The translations under genes were made by a program, and so were the position numbers. The notes under the pieces are model-generated. The model saw only the letters and a list, made by a program, of their open reading frames with translations, ran no database searches and was not told where the DNA came from. Shown here piece after piece: positions 1 to 11,673 of a stretch of DNA of 64,000 nt. The stretch comes from Limnephilus marmoratus (lineage: Eukaryota > Arthropoda > Insecta > Trichoptera > Limnephilidae), in NCBI GenBank assembly GCA_917880885.1, contig OU862908.1, positions 54,705,819-54,769,818 of the forward strand. Reading direction: 5' to 3'. The stretch's first letter is position 1. The number at the start of each line of letters is the position of its first letter.

Positions 1-230
1 TTACCTAAAATTTTTCTTTTTGTTTTGAAATGTATTTTGTTGTTTGTATTTCATTTTCATTTTTTGGGCAGTTGCAAGGAATTTCTCGGTTCACGTATAA
101 ACAGGCTTTATGAATTTTGATATGTAGGTTTGTATTGAGATTATCTCTGTTTGTATATATACATATATTGTCTGTTTGTTGTATATTTGAAACTTAATAT
201 ATTTAGTTTTTATATCTTTAATTGAGTATT

Positions 231-799
231 GAGGGCAACGAGCGGGCTAACGAACCAGCAAGGAAAGGGGCGAAAGCGAGATCTTGCGGGATCCGAACCG
301 GCCGTAGGAGTAACAGCTTGCCACACCAAATTACATATTGAGAGGTGGGTCAAATCCCAGCACTGGAAGAAATGGGAGAGGGCACCTGGAATGAGTCAAT
401 CTAAAGTACTCATAAACGGACCCGACCCCAGACGGACCAGGAAACTACTCGATATGGAAAGAAACTCGCTGAGGGAACTGGTAGCCCTACTAACGGGACA
501 CTTCAATCTCAGGAGACACAAGCAGCTATTGCGAGTGGAAAGCACCAATGAAAATGTGAAGAGGATGAAGAGACTCCAATTCACTTATGGTGCCAATGTC
601 CTGCCCTTGTGGGAACTAAGCTCAGATACCTGGGAAGACATGTTGTAGATCTAGACGACTTAACCACATATCCTGGTGAACTTTATTAAAGGGATTGAGT
701 TATTGTTAAAGAATTGGTAAAATAGGAGAAAGTACGACGGCTCCATGGCCTAAGTACTCACGGGAACTAATGGTAAACCGTCTCAGCTTTAAAAAAAAA
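231..799 (+). mobile_element. 5'-truncated LINE, RNase H end, frameshifted
   Basis: This is the 3' end of a non-LTR retrotransposon carrying the C-terminal part of an RNase H domain. The motif GNERANEPARKGAKA is read from 234. A second frame, about 333-545, gives RWVKSQHWKKWE and LLTGHFNLRRHKQLL. A third segment from 555 to the stop at 687-689 gives CEEDEETPIHLWCQCPALVG, the usual cysteine/histidine knuckle after the RNase H region. The reading frame therefore changes twice and the copy is dead. Coding similarity begins abruptly at about 231 after AT-rich DNA, as expected of 5' truncation during target-primed reverse transcription. A short 3' UTR ends in a run of nine A at 791-799. It belongs to the I/Jockey/R1 group of RNase-H-bearing LINEs; the clade is not resolved. 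Confidence 0.75.
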
Positions 800-2708
800 G
801 TATCATTTAATCTTATTAAATTTGAATCGAGTGATAGTTTTACCCAATTCATCATATAATAAAGTAAAACAACATTGTCACTTGTTTACAGAAAAAAAAA
901 ATATCTTTAATTATTTAAAGTTCAACACTTTATTTTCAAATGTTAAGATTCTACGGTCTAATCAATATTCTTCGTGAATGTAATTTTTTTCATCGTGCGC
1001 GAATAAAAACAATTAAGTGCTGAATCACAAAATGATCGTAATTGCAAAATCGTGTTTGGAGTTCAAATTCGCCCGGAAGTGATTTAAACTGAAAGGGTGA
1101 AATTCGACCAAAATTTGCAAACATTCAGTTAAAATTATAGCAGAGCCTCCATTTCGAAAACGCTGCCAGATTTGTTTATAAGTTCAACGTGCCGTGGACC
1201 TCCGCACATGTTACCATATTGGCTGAACGTTTTAGCCACATTTTTTATGCGTTCTGACACTAATTTAATCGAAAATCCTCGCAGATACGAGTGTTGAAAG
1301 TACGGGCAATTGAGGCAATATTATTATTTCATTTATAAAATCGGGTTAGAATTGAAAAGAATGATATTTTTTCCTTTGGAAAAAATTTACTTACGTGATA
1401 AAATAGCGAAAAAGTAGTTTGTTTATAACAATGAAATCAATCAACCAATAAATTAACGTAACCCATCTCATGAGCAAACAGATTATCATAACATTTTCTT
1501 AATGAATGTTTTAATTTCTAACAGAGAAGGTGGAAATAATGGAGATTCGTAAGATTTTCTTTGTTCGTCCCCGAGATGGAAATATTTTACCAAATAAAGG
1601 GAAAATAATACAGACAATTATTCTGATATATTATTACACTGTTATCACACCGTATCCTAAAATAGGGAGTCTTAATTAGGTCTTGCTTTATCCACTGAAG
1701 TGTGTTACGCATTTTCGTAGCACTGCTAACGCTTTTCGTAGAGGCCTTTCCCTACAACGAAGCAGACTTAGATACGAGCAGTACTGTAGTTGAAAGGTGG
1801 TAATATTTATTGAGGCAACTGTCTAAGACACCCTAATATACAAATATTATATCTAAAATACCCTTTTTCTATTGTTTGCACTATGGAAGGTTCTCGGTCC
1901 AATTTATTTTTAGTTACCATGTAGAGGGGCGAAGATTGTGAGATTTTCAGGTCCTGTGGTGACACCCTTTTTGGTATTGTGACTCTCGGCTAAAACAAAG
2001 ACAATATATTTAGTTTCCCAACCAGACTTTTCATATTACACAAAGAGGAGATTATAGTTTCATTCGCAAACTTGTACAATGTTTGCTTCTTGTGTGCTGG
2101 CGTAATGTAAAACAGTCTCGCAGAATTAAAAATATCTAACAATGTTTAAAAATAAGTCTGAGCTTTCAATACATTCTTATCGCGTAAAAAAAATTCGTTT
2201 TGTCCTTATTGATAAAAACTTTTTGAGAATTCAGCCTATTCTGGCAGCCAACTAAAATAAATACCCGTATCACGTAATTCGCGCTAATTCCCTTGTTTGT
2301 TTTCTCCGTGAGTTATGCTGTTTTTGCTTTGAACCGAGGACCGAATTCAAACTTTTTGCTAATTTAACAACACGTCCTGTAAAATTAGAAACACCGGTAA
2401 GCTTTTCGTAATTTTAGCAAAATTATTTCATTACGGTTTCGTGTGCCTCATACGAATTACTGATAATTATTTCGATTCACGTTTTGTTGTACGCAGAATA
2501 CACATTTTTATAAAAACGTATTTTTTTATTTATTTTCTGGCTATTTACTATGCTCCAAAGCACGGAAAGCAAAAGCAAGAAGAGCCAAATATTTACTTAT
2601 TCATGTTTTTCTCATGCCCAAAATTCGGATTGTACCTAATTTTTGGACATAAAAACGAAGAGTTTACGCGGAAGAGAGCAATCAAAAAAATATTTAATCC
2701 CACGTACA
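800..2708. other. no gene recognised, AT-rich intronic DNA
   Basis: About 1.9 kb without a recognisable coding segment, tRNA-like sequence or repeat shared with the rest of the window. The open frame at 2441-2719 is low-complexity and shows no family motif. Confidence 0.5.
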
Positions 2709-2724
2709 TTGTAAAGTAAAAATT

Positions 2725-2904
2725 CTTTACGCACGCTTGACTTGGGGAGTAGGCTGGTGAATGCTTGACGAGAGCGTTACGAAAAGTGTGATCGGGCGAG
2801 GCAAACGGTCGGGCCTTTACGCACGCTTGACTTGTGGAGTAAGATGGTGAATTCGTGACGAGAGCGTTATGAAAAGTGTGATCGGGCGAGGCGAACGGAA
2901 GTTG
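2725..2904 (+). repeat. 90-bp tandem duplication
   Basis: Two consecutive units, each starting CTTTACGCACGCTTGACTTG (2725 and 2815, period 90 bp), differ at a handful of positions and are much more GC-rich than the surroundings. They lie immediately upstream of a TATA-like element, the position where LTR U3 regions often carry duplicated enhancers. Confidence 0.85.
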
Positions 2905-2910
2905 AGAGGG

Positions 2911-3103
2911 AGATATAAGTTAGTGAAGTTTTACTTCAGTCGTGTAGTCTAAAGCACACTCGTATTTTTTTCTGTAGACACGTTATAACGATTTTTTTAC
3001 ATATTTCATGCTTTCTTTCGTACCATGTTCTATACTAGATCTGTACTAGTTTTATGAAAATATAAAATGAATTTAATTTTTTATATTTTTAAGATGTAAT
3101 AAA
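2911..3103 (+). promoter_or_regulatory. LTR-like promoter and poly(A) signal
   Basis: A TATA-like GATATAAG at about 2912-2919 is followed about 24 bp later by TTCAGTCGTG (from 2935), which fits the arthropod initiator TCAGT. An AATAAA signal lies at 3098-3103. With the 90-bp enhancer-like duplication just upstream, this resembles the U3-R-U5 order of a solo LTR spanning roughly 2709-3115. No clean TG...CA ends or target duplication could be fixed, so a promoter of another kind is possible. Confidence 0.4.
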
Positions 3104-3164
3104 TATTCTACATTTATTTAAAATAGCTGTGTTACCTGGCTTTGCCGGGGACAAGGCAACATTC

Positions 3165-3292
3165 GAAAGTGTCTGGAATGTATCTGGAATGTTTTCAGAC
3201 ATTCCACGACATCCTCCGCCACTTCTTCCAGAACTTTCTAGAGCTCTATCGAATCGTTTAGAACTTTCCGGAAGACTGTTCTAGAAATTTCA
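3165..3292. promoter_or_regulatory. cluster of heat-shock-element-like sites
   Basis: Alternating GAA/TTC triplets at 5-bp spacing occur at 3231-3243 (GAActTTCtaGAG) and 3261-3291 (GAActTTCcgGAA, then TTCtaGAAatTTC), with GGAATG/CATTCC inverted words further upstream. Three-unit arrays of this kind are the known binding pattern of heat-shock factor trimers. Function is inferred from sequence only. Confidence 0.4.
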
Positions 3293-3571
3293 AGAGCGCA
3301 AAACTTGCAGCCCTTAAGTCTTCAAAAGCACGCCATTTAAGTAAAAACTGGAACCGTCATCCTGGAGGGGGATAGAGATCTACCACAACTTATGGACAAT
3401 GGACATGGATTTGCATTTGAAAAAAGGAATGATAACATTATCGTAACCAAGTTATTTTATATTGGTTCCATGACTAAATACAACACTGACAAAATAGAAT
3501 ACTTTTGAAAGGTGATATTAGTATTTTAATATTTTAAAAATACTATTTGAATAACGTTGTTGTTGTGAATA

Positions 3572-3775
3572 AGATTTTCACGGCCAAAAGTATTTGCGTT
3601 ATTTGTTTTTGGGATGTTATACCGTGTTGCGCTACCTCCTTCTTTAGCCAACGTTTTGGACAGCGTTGCAGTGTCCATCATCAGGGCAGATCTGGCGGAT
3701 CCGGTAGATGTGTGAAACGTTGGCTAAAGAAGAAGGTAGCGCAAAAAAGGTACCCCAAAAACAAATAACGAGAAT
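3572..3775. mobile_element. foldback element, copy 1
   Basis: Left arm: AGATTTTCACGGCCAAAAG, then GTTATTTGTTTTTGGG, ACCGTGTTGCGCTACCTCC and TTTAGCCAACGTTTTGGACA. The right arm repeats much of this as a reverse complement, ending CCCCAAAAACAAATAACG at 3770. The whole unit folds into a long hairpin with a GATC-rich loop near 3690. The family recurs at 8412, 19203, 26085, 36295 and 39757. No transposase is encoded, so it is a non-autonomous foldback or MITE-type element. Confidence 0.75.
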
Positions 3776-6600
3776 GTTGTTTTATTTCATAATTTTTCAT
3801 GACTTTATAATAAGTATAACTTTTTAATGTATTTTGATATATCGCTGTTCAGTTTTGATCCATGTACCTATATACCCTTATTTTTAAGACATATTGTTGT
3901 TCGAACATTGTTGCTGAAGTTATATTAAATTATAGATTTGCATACATCGAAAATGCGCATGATAAAATTATCGTTACCTTTACCGTTCGTAATTTAAATA
4001 CCAATTGTTGCTCGAGCTGAACTAAAAGTACCTAAGCTATATTGGATTCAGGTGGGCACGAAAGCAAAGTACTCGTATTATTGTTGGATTGATCAGTAGT
4101 GGTTTTTGCCTTTGTAGAGCATGTCTGGTTGCCAGTTGCACCAGCGGTGTTGCAGTGTCCACGAGTCTGTGTTAGCTTTGTTCCGGTGTTTCTTGTCGCC
4201 TTTGTGAAGCTTTTCTGTTTGCATTGCCGCCTAGTCTGGGTTTCCATTTTTACCTGAATACCTTTTGACACCTTTCAGGTTTAGGTGATTATCACATACA
4301 CAAGATATACACAGCAAGTGTCATTACATTCGTATTTCTCCGCAACGTAAGCAGATATATGCGTTAAAAATACGACAGCAGTCAAGTACAATAAGCGTGT
4401 TTACACGTCAGCGCGCGTGTCTCCATAGAAACCGTTATAACTCCGTTATTGTTTTAGTTACATCCGTAAAATAAAAAGTGAAATGTCGATAGTGAATCAC
4501 GCTGCACATCTCTATTCAAGTTGTCCATAGAAATACATAAAAACAACACTCTGTCAGACGCGCAGTCTGACACATAATTTATCCCGCCAAATTTCCTACG
4601 GGCGCCCGACGTTGTTAATTTTTATTAAATATTTTTATATGAAATGATAAAAAAGTGAAATCATAAAAAAGTGTTTATTACACATATATACAATAGAATA
4701 AGTATTGTTGTTTACATAATCTGTGAATTTATTACCGTTTTCACATAAAAACATCACGTGAGTCATTTTCACATTTTTTTAATGTTTGCATTCTAAATTT
4801 TAATATTTACAAATATTAATATTTATTTGTAATATAATAATTCGAAAGCTTATTTTGTAACCTGTCTAAAACAGTTTTTACTACTTGAGCTTTATTTGTG
4901 AAGCGGTAATAATACAAAGTTTTCGTAAAATGTCATTTCGTTAAAGACATTAAAAGTGCATATTGGCGATTTTCTGAGGGGTTAAAACGTCTGACCCTTC
5001 ATGCTTTAAATATGAAGTTCTTGGTAGATACACATTTTAAAAGTAGTGTTAAAACTACAGTGAGATTGAAATACGAAATAAGAAAGTTGGAATACAAAAA
5101 ACACATTACTGGGTTACGTAAAACTAGACAATATTCTAATTTCCCTACACCCACCGTCCCGAAAAGTTTTAATTGTTGCTTTGCAGTGGTGGAGGACTTA
5201 GCTATCAAAATATTGAAACCCGACGCTTTCAACTACTTGGTTAGAATCGATTCCTTCTACTTGTGCATCTAGCAAATGTACGAAGAGGAGAGGCATTTCG
5301 TCCATTCCAGTTCCAGTTATCCTTCTATGGAAGTTTTTTTTTTCATTTTCAAGTTTTTCGTCAAGATATGCAGTAAGTCTCCTCTTCATGTGAATGGTTT
5401 ACTTTCAATTTGTCTTACAAAAACACTAGCCCATAGCTATAAATTCCGTTAGGTATAATTTAAAGATTTTTCTTTAAAAATTCAAGACCTCCAATTTGAA
5501 CATTCTTAGTACATTTTTCTTCTTTGTACTTGTTATTTCCTTCAATAACAAATGCCGTTTTTATTGAAGGAGGCAAAATCAGAAGGGATCGGAATATTAT
5601 ATATTTTTTTGTACTTTTCGATGCCACTAGATAGATTGGCAAATGGATAATACCTATTACCGTATCGTAGGCAATGAACACGTAAGGTTTTAAGGTATTA
5701 CTATTTCTGCTAAAAAAAATCCCCGCAAAAATTAATTTTAAACGACAATAATTTTTTGTTAATTTTTTTCATCCATTTATTAAATATAGAGTTACTACAC
5801 ATACTGAGTTTTTTTTTAATGTTAAAATTTTATGGTATGAGTAATAAGAAGTAATTCTAAATGAATTATGTGGTGTTTTTCTCCTAAATGATGGTAAAAT
5901 AAATTACATAGTGTTTTTTGGTGCAGTTGAGTGATTTGGTTTCAACAAATTTTCTATTTCCCTGTATTTTGTATCCAGCTTATTATTTGAGAATTAAATG
6001 TTTTAATGTTGTGGTTTTTTGAGTGAGAGTGGTATTCTATTGCAGAGTTTAGTGTTCTAGTATAAGAAGCTGTTTTGTCCAAATTTAGTTACTTGTTGGA
6101 TATGTTTTTGACCCTTAGCTCTAATGTTTCCAATATACCAGTACGTTTTAGATGTTATTTCTTGTGTTTGTGTTAAGTTCGGGTCTCCTTCAGATTAAAA
6201 ATAAATTGAAAGTGATAAATTTGGTTTTTTTTGCATTAAATGTAAGTGAGTGGTAGTCCAGTAATTTTTTTGTCCAGTTATTTTCTGCTTTTTTAATCAC
6301 TTTGCCCATTATTCCAATAAATACGAAGAACAGTCTTCAAAATATATGAATGTGTTACGTTTTACTTTTCGAATGTTATTGCTCAGAAGAAAACATGAAA
6401 ATAAGAATGCATTTCAACACTTTGCCCATGAAATCATTCTAACAGCTAAAATAACAAACTGACCTCAAACAAACTTTTAGCAATTACAATTTATAATTAC
6501 TTTTAGGCATGTATTTATTTATTTGTACTGGGTTTTTACAGATGTTCTCACATAAGTCGACAATCCAGGTATAAAAACTCATTTAATACACAAATCAATT
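3776..6600. other. no gene recognised
   Basis: About 2.8 kb of AT-rich sequence. Open frames on both strands near 4999-5390 overlap one another and match no family I know. I see no splice-flanked conserved segment that would be the missing first T1 exon of the channel gene. Confidence 0.45.
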
Positions 6601-6940
6601 TGGGGGGCGGGAATGGGTACCGCCGCCCAAGGAACCTTTATTGGATAACCGACACCTCTGCCATAGGTCACCCCAAGTAGTTCGCTATGTTTGGTGATTT
6701 GGTGATTTGGTGCCCGGGTTCATGGGGTGAGGTTTGTCTAGATCTTGGAGGCGGATGACCGGGACATACCGAACCCCAGATTCCTACCCACCCCTTAAAC
6801 CTTTTCATTCCCAGAACTCTCCTCTCCTTCCTTTCCTTAAAAAAACCCTCCCCACAGCATCCCCAAAGATGACATAGGCCATGAGGGAAATTATTTTCCT
6901 CAGGGCCTCCTGTGTGGAGCTCATGTTAAAAAAATAGATT
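6601..6940 (+). mobile_element. family Z copy 1
   Basis: A near full-length copy of the commonest repeat here. It starts GGGCGGGAATGGGTACCGCC, passes GGTGCCCGGGTTCATGGGG, and ends TGTGTGGAGCTCATGTTAAA with an A-rich tail. Near the 3' end AGGCCATGAGGGAAA pairs with TTTTCCTCAGGGCCT, inside an outer stem of CTCCCCACAG with CTGTGTGGAG. No protein is encoded. The A-rich tail suggests retroposition, but no pol III box is convincing. Confidence 0.85.
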
Positions 6941-6998
6941 CAAACAATTACAAAAATCTTTACAGACAAATTGTATCTTAATAAAGTCCACTCAAATC

Positions 6999-7278
6999 AC
7001 AAATATTACAATGAGAGACAAAAGACACAAGAGACACGAGAGACAATTAGACACACAAATATTACAATGAGAGACAAAAGACAGAAGAGACACGAGAGAC
7101 AATTAGACACACAAATATTACAATGAGAGACAAAAGACAGAAGAGACACGAGAGACAATTAGACACACAAATATTACAATGAGAGACAAAAGACAGAAGA
7201 GACACGAGAGACAATTAGACACACAAATATTACAATGAGAGACAAAAGACAGAAGAGACACGAGAGACAATTAGACCC
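6999..7278. repeat. 56-bp minisatellite, five copies
   Basis: Five tandem units begin ACAAATATTACAATGAGAGA at 6999, 7055, 7111, 7167 and 7223. Units 2-5 are essentially identical; unit 1 has ACAC for ACAG. Each unit is rich in GAGAGACA/GAGACACGAG purine words. Confidence 0.95.
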
Positions 7279-7279
7279 A

Positions 7280-8145
7280 CAAATGACATATTATAGAATT
7301 AGCCCAAAATATTTTTTAGCAATCGCAGAACATTTTATCTGAATTCATATAGATTATCGACGAAAATATTTGCTTCAGCACCCTCTATTTTATTATATAG
7401 TCGCTATATTAGCAAATGAACCTTTCAATGTATGTTTAATTAGCAAATAAAAAAATATTTTTTATAATCTTTTGAAGTCATCATTCATAAGCTAACAATA
7501 TAGGTACTCGCAGGTCAATTTTTGCACACTTGACCAGCAAAATGGGAGGAGGGTTACTGTCCACATGAAATGTCGAAAAACCACCAATACCCCTTTTTCC
7601 CATCCCTTTATACAGAATATACCTCTTGATGACATATTGTACACTTGACGTTCAAAATGAAAGAAAAATTATTATTGTCTACTTCTGATTTCGGAAAACT
7701 CCTTATGAATCCCTTTAATTTCAGCCAGCATTATACATAAACAAAGAAATATGTCTGTGGGTGTAGTTGGTTTTTATACAGTTTTAATACGAGATTGAAG
7801 ATATATTTCCACTACACAGCCGAACAAGAAGGTCATCCGTTTTCCCACTATTGGGACTGTTTGTTTGAAAAAATCAGATCAATTACCTACCCATAGTTAA
7901 GATATATTTTTAACAGAAAACTATTATAATTGCCATTTTCAAAATTGTAACTGGTCTGTCGAGAATGCAAAAATTACTATTCACGGGTCTGTGTGGGCTA
8001 TAAGTAATAAAATTATTTCACCCACCATCTTAAATCTGGATATAAGTCTTACGAAGTTAGCTTTATTTTCTACATATTTCAGAAAAGGTAACGTGATGAG
8101 TGAGTGACGTGCAAAAATTAAACTGTGTTTTTTTTCTCTCAATAG
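7280..8145. other. intron DNA before the first channel exon
   Basis: No gene or repeat recognised. The segment ends in a pyrimidine tract (TTTTTTTTCTCTC) and CAATAG at 8140-8145, a normal 3' splice site. Confidence 0.6.
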
Positions 8146-8278
8146 AACTGGTAAACTTCACTACCCCACAAATGTATGCGGACCACTCTTCGAAGAGGAA
8201 CTGGAATTCTGGGGTTTGGACTCCAACCAGGTGGAGCCATGCTGCTGGTCCACCTACAGCATACACAGAGATACACAG
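8146..8278 (+). CDS. Shaw: Shaw-type K+ channel, T1-domain exon
   Basis: Internal exon of a Shaw (Kv3-like) voltage-gated potassium channel, a plasma-membrane tetramer that repolarises excitable cells. Acceptor CAATAG ends at 8145; donor CAG/GTGAGC follows 8278. The first base completes an arginine codon begun in the missing upstream exon (phase 2), followed by 44 codons starting [10 protein letters not shown] and ending [13 protein letters not shown]. Residues 5-33 give H-X5-C-X20-C-C, the zinc site joining T1 subunits in non-Shaker Kv channels, with H5, C11, C32 and C33 all present. [19 protein letters not shown] is characteristic of Shaw. The exon ends in phase 0 and joins in frame to 35875. 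No stop or frameshift interrupts it, so it looks functional. The upstream exon was not found. Confidence 0.93.
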
Positions 8279-8411
8279 GTGAGCTAGACTAATAACCAAA
8301 TAACTTTATTTTATTTAGTTTATTTTATTTAAAAAAACTATCCGTTTTAATATTTTATAATGTGTGGTAAAATACGTGTGAATTAGAACTGACTTTATTT
8401 ATGCAAATTTC

Positions 8412-8510
8412 TCAGCGACCTGTAACGCTGTCCGAAACGTTGACTAAAGAATAATATAACGCAACACGGCATAATACACCAAAAATAAATCATTTCTTGG
8501 CCGTAAAAAT
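8412..8510. mobile_element. foldback element, copy 2 (right arm only)
   Basis: CTGTAACGCTGTCCGAAACG, then TTGACTAAAG, GCAACACGGCATAATAC and CTTGGCCGTAAAAATCTG match the right arm of the foldback family. The left arm is missing. It lies only about 130 bp downstream of the first channel exon. Confidence 0.7.
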
Positions 8511-9056
8511 CTGACATCACATCTGTTTTTAGATGTTAAAATTTTAGAGTATAAATAAATTTCATATTTGAAAAAAAAAACAAAAGTTATGCTAAGTTAG
8601 ATTACATTTAGATATTTTTTATGTCAGTCCAGTAAATGTAATTCTCTCCATGTTTAATAATGTTCATGTGCAATTCCATCAGTGTGTAATTCGGGTAGTG
8701 TAATTTTTAGTTGTACTTGAATTAACGCGTGTGTAATTTTGTCATCTAACTCTTTTTATACATCACAGTGAATCGGACCTGTATCTTCTTGGCGCATAAT
8801 CTGCAATATAAAAGACACTACCTTATTTAAGTCATCAATATAAATAGATAATCTGCGTAAACCCATAGTATCTATGTTTAAATCTATTTTTATCTAAGTT
8901 TCATTTACTTCAAAATCAAACATGGTTATAAAACCAAACATGGTTATCTATATCTAAGTCTAATCTTTGTCTATATATAAGTCTTGTTTACTTCAAAACC
9001 AAAACGTTATCAAAATAAATATTTTAGTAATGTTATAAGTTGCATAAAACCAAAGG
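8511..9056. other. no gene recognised
   Basis: AT-rich. A short duplication around AAACATGGTTAT (about 8920-8950) is the only local structure. Confidence 0.4.
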
Positions 9057-9400
9057 CTAAAAAAAGTGAGCTTTGACGTCGCATCTCGTGCTTGGCCAGA
9101 GTGTCGAGGCGAATGCAGCGTGGGAGCGGTGCGGGGTACTCAAACATATGATAGGCAAGTGAAGTGTCCGTAGTAATTGCGTGCGCGGCAAGGCGGTGTG
9201 GGATAACTTGCGAGAGTTAGCGCGGGTAGCATAAACCATTGTCGTTTCATAGATTGGCCGTAGTGAAAAGGCAGGCAGCGAGCATCTAACCACGCAGTTG
9301 CGGGTACTTTAAAACAGTTTGTTGTTTACTGGTGGACAACCAGCCCGTAACGCTTCCGCTCTGCACTCGCCACGGTACTCTGGCCGAACCCTTAGGATTG
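9057..9400. other. GC-rich island, unclassified
   Basis: Clearly more GC-rich than its surroundings, with an open frame on the minus strand (9057-9293). The words CCATTGTCGTTTCATAGATT and GGCCG recur in diverged form at 44103-44130 (CCATTGCCGTTTCATATAGC), so part of it is probably a decayed dispersed repeat. No protein family recognised. Confidence 0.35.
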
Positions 9401-10144
9401 GTCGTTTCATCAAATTAGATTAGATTATTTCAACAAATTTCAAAGTTAATATCAAATTCCTACTCTTAAAGTTGTTATTATTCAAGTACAACGGAAAAAG
9501 AAAGCCATTATAAAATATTAATTTTTGCTTTGAAATTTGATGAATTTTTCAAATTCTGTGAAACAACCCGTCTTTTGTTTCTAGTTTCCAATGACTGCCG
9601 GCACAATGTACGCAGGTAAACAGTGTTGGAAATAGTTAGGTAGAAGTCATTTCCAACTAGAGTGCAATCACTCTCGTTATGGAGATAAGAATAGAATTCC
9701 CCAGCCGAGGTGAACCCCGAACGAGAAACAACGAAACCTCATAAAGTTCGCATTCGACTACAGACTACACCTACGCTGTTCATGGGAAATAATAATTTTC
9801 CTTTGTAAAGAAAATAACGAAATTTTGTTTGAAAACAAATACATTTTTAGACTTTTTGTTACGAGTACCGCTGCGCTAATTGCAATAAATTAAAGCGGTA
9901 AAGACTAATAAGGGCTCTGACAATATTAGCACTTTAGCGATGAGTCCATTTTCAATGCCGAAATACGAATAAAATCTTTGGGGACCAGAGATTGTTTTTA
10001 CACCTATAGTTAGTTTGGATATTAGTCACTACTTTTGTGGAGTAAACGATTTATTATTCGGACTTCAACATTTTGGGACTATGCCCTACGGAGGATCCAT
10101 TGTGCAATGTTTCAGAACTTTTTGAATTATTAGTAGTGGAAAGG
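9401..10144. other. no gene recognised
   Basis: AT-rich intron sequence without recognisable coding or repeat structure. Confidence 0.4.
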
Positions 10145-10442
10145 GGAAAGAATAAGGATCACACGAAGATGGGGAAATTCGTGGCTATTCATATCTTATG
10201 ACAAACAACGGCTAAATCCAGTTTTAGCAATGAACCTGACTTTTATTATGTCACTAGGGCGGTACTGAAAGTATCTAGATCTACTACTCTGAAACGTGCC
10301 TCAAATATACTATATATTATTTAAAATTATTTTATTGTGAAGTATCACAAAATACTCATCCAATAAGATTGACTTGCGCATGCCGAGATATGAATCCGCA
10401 ACTTCGGAATTCGTAATAGAGGACTTTAACCACTAGACAATG
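10145..10442 (-). mobile_element. tRNA-headed SINE with LINE-derived tail, copy 1
   Basis: On the minus strand the element starts with a tRNA-like head at 10442-10380: TCTAGTGGTTAAAGTCC as A-box region and GCGGATTCATATCTC as a decayed B box. A spacer follows, including GAGGCACGTTTCAGAG, and then a pyrimidine-rich tail (AATAGCCACGAATTTCCCCA) that matches the 3' end of the LINE at 14130-14763. Same architecture as 34340-34745. Confidence 0.65.
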
Positions 10443-10445
10443 GAC

Positions 10446-11337
10446 GTGTCTTGTGAATATTTAAGGAATAGATTATTTAAATATTTTCATAGACATTATT
10501 TATTTCAAAAGATTTACGAGAACACTCCTTAGTTCCACAATTTATCGTGATGATTATGACCCTGGTTGATTTTTTTTGTCAAGCATTTGTTGGAGACAGG
10601 AATGGAGTAATTATTTCATTATTATCATCCTAATTTTTCTACTGCAAACAAAGATCTCGCGAGATGGAAAATTACTCATTAAAATATTAATTATTTAGAC
10701 AGACGAAAGAAGAAAAATACTACGAAGAAACAGATTTTCTTAAATAAGGTACCAGGAAATCCCTAATTGAACAGAACTTTTCACAAAACAATGCATTAAA
10801 AATATGCTTGGGAAATTTCAACGTTATTATATTAAGGTACGGTACAAGATTACACAAACAACTTTTAAAATAAATTAGAGTAGGTATCAAATATCAACGA
10901 AATGCTTGTATAAAGAATACTAATTATTAAGATTAAAATTAAATCTTCCGCTTTTTCCCTTTGGATCATATCTAGGCCATAATTAGCTTTACATTCCCAA
11001 TTACTTTTCCTTGGACTTATTTACTTAAGGGCATTGAGAAAATCAAATAAAAAGTAATCATAGAAAGATTAATGAGAGATTATTGCTTTTTACAACAAAA
11101 AATAATATATTAAATTTGTTTTTTTAATTAGATTATTACAAAATTTTTGTACGGTTTTAAAAATTTCAAGGTTTTTTTTAACAATAGGTACTTATAACAA
11201 TTTCATGATTTTCAGTATTGCCTTTCAATATAAAAATGCTCAACGCGCTGACGCTCAAATTTAGGCATTTTCTTTAACAATATTCACCTCTAAAAATATT
11301 ATTGAAGTGAAAACTTCTTTAACAACATTGTGATTAG
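10446..11337. other. no gene recognised
   Basis: AT-rich, with poly-A and poly-T stretches. No supported feature. Confidence 0.4.
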
Positions 11338-11560
11338 AAACTCGATGAAACGAAAAATACCGACACTAAAAAAGAAGAAGAAAGAGAATGGAGTATAATC
11401 GGTCTCTTATTTGTTTGGTGCTTCGAAGCCTATCGATTTCCACTTTGTGCGGTGATTCTTAGCCTCCTTACTCTTGCCTACTTTGGTTTTCTGAAGGTTT
11501 CGCTTCTACCGCGTGTGAATTGCAAACTCATAAAAACAAACAAAATCATGTTGGAACCGT
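11338..11560 (+). mobile_element. SINE-like arms without tRNA core, copy D
   Basis: The 5' arm AAACTCGATGAAACGAAAAA and 3' arm TTCGCTTCTACCGCGTGTGA match the outer arms of the Leu-tRNA-cored SINE at 17000 and 61452. The central part (CTTTGTGCGGTGATTCTTAG) contains no tRNA-like sequence and instead matches the reverse complement of 50318-50510. Confidence 0.6.
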
Positions 11561-11628
11561 TTTCGCTTTTACAACGCCGGCGTAACTTGATATGAAACGC
11601 AGTCCGGGTAAAGCACTCAACGGGAACC

Positions 11629-11673
11629 ATATTATTGAATATGGTATTATTGAATATGGTATTATTGAATACT
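11629..11673. repeat. 15-bp tandem repeat, three units
   Basis: ATTATTGAATATGGT is repeated three times head to tail, the last unit partial. Confidence 0.85.

Noticed and set aside
229..648. 139-codon frame as a standalone gene
   Set aside because: It covers only part of a frameshifted LINE RNase H region; the adjoining motifs lie in another frame.
3547..3768. 73-codon frame
   Set aside because: It is a translation of the foldback element arms; the same frame is broken in other copies.
6999..7278. CRISPR-like array
   Set aside because: The whole 56-bp unit repeats without variable spacers, and the context is an animal nuclear intron.
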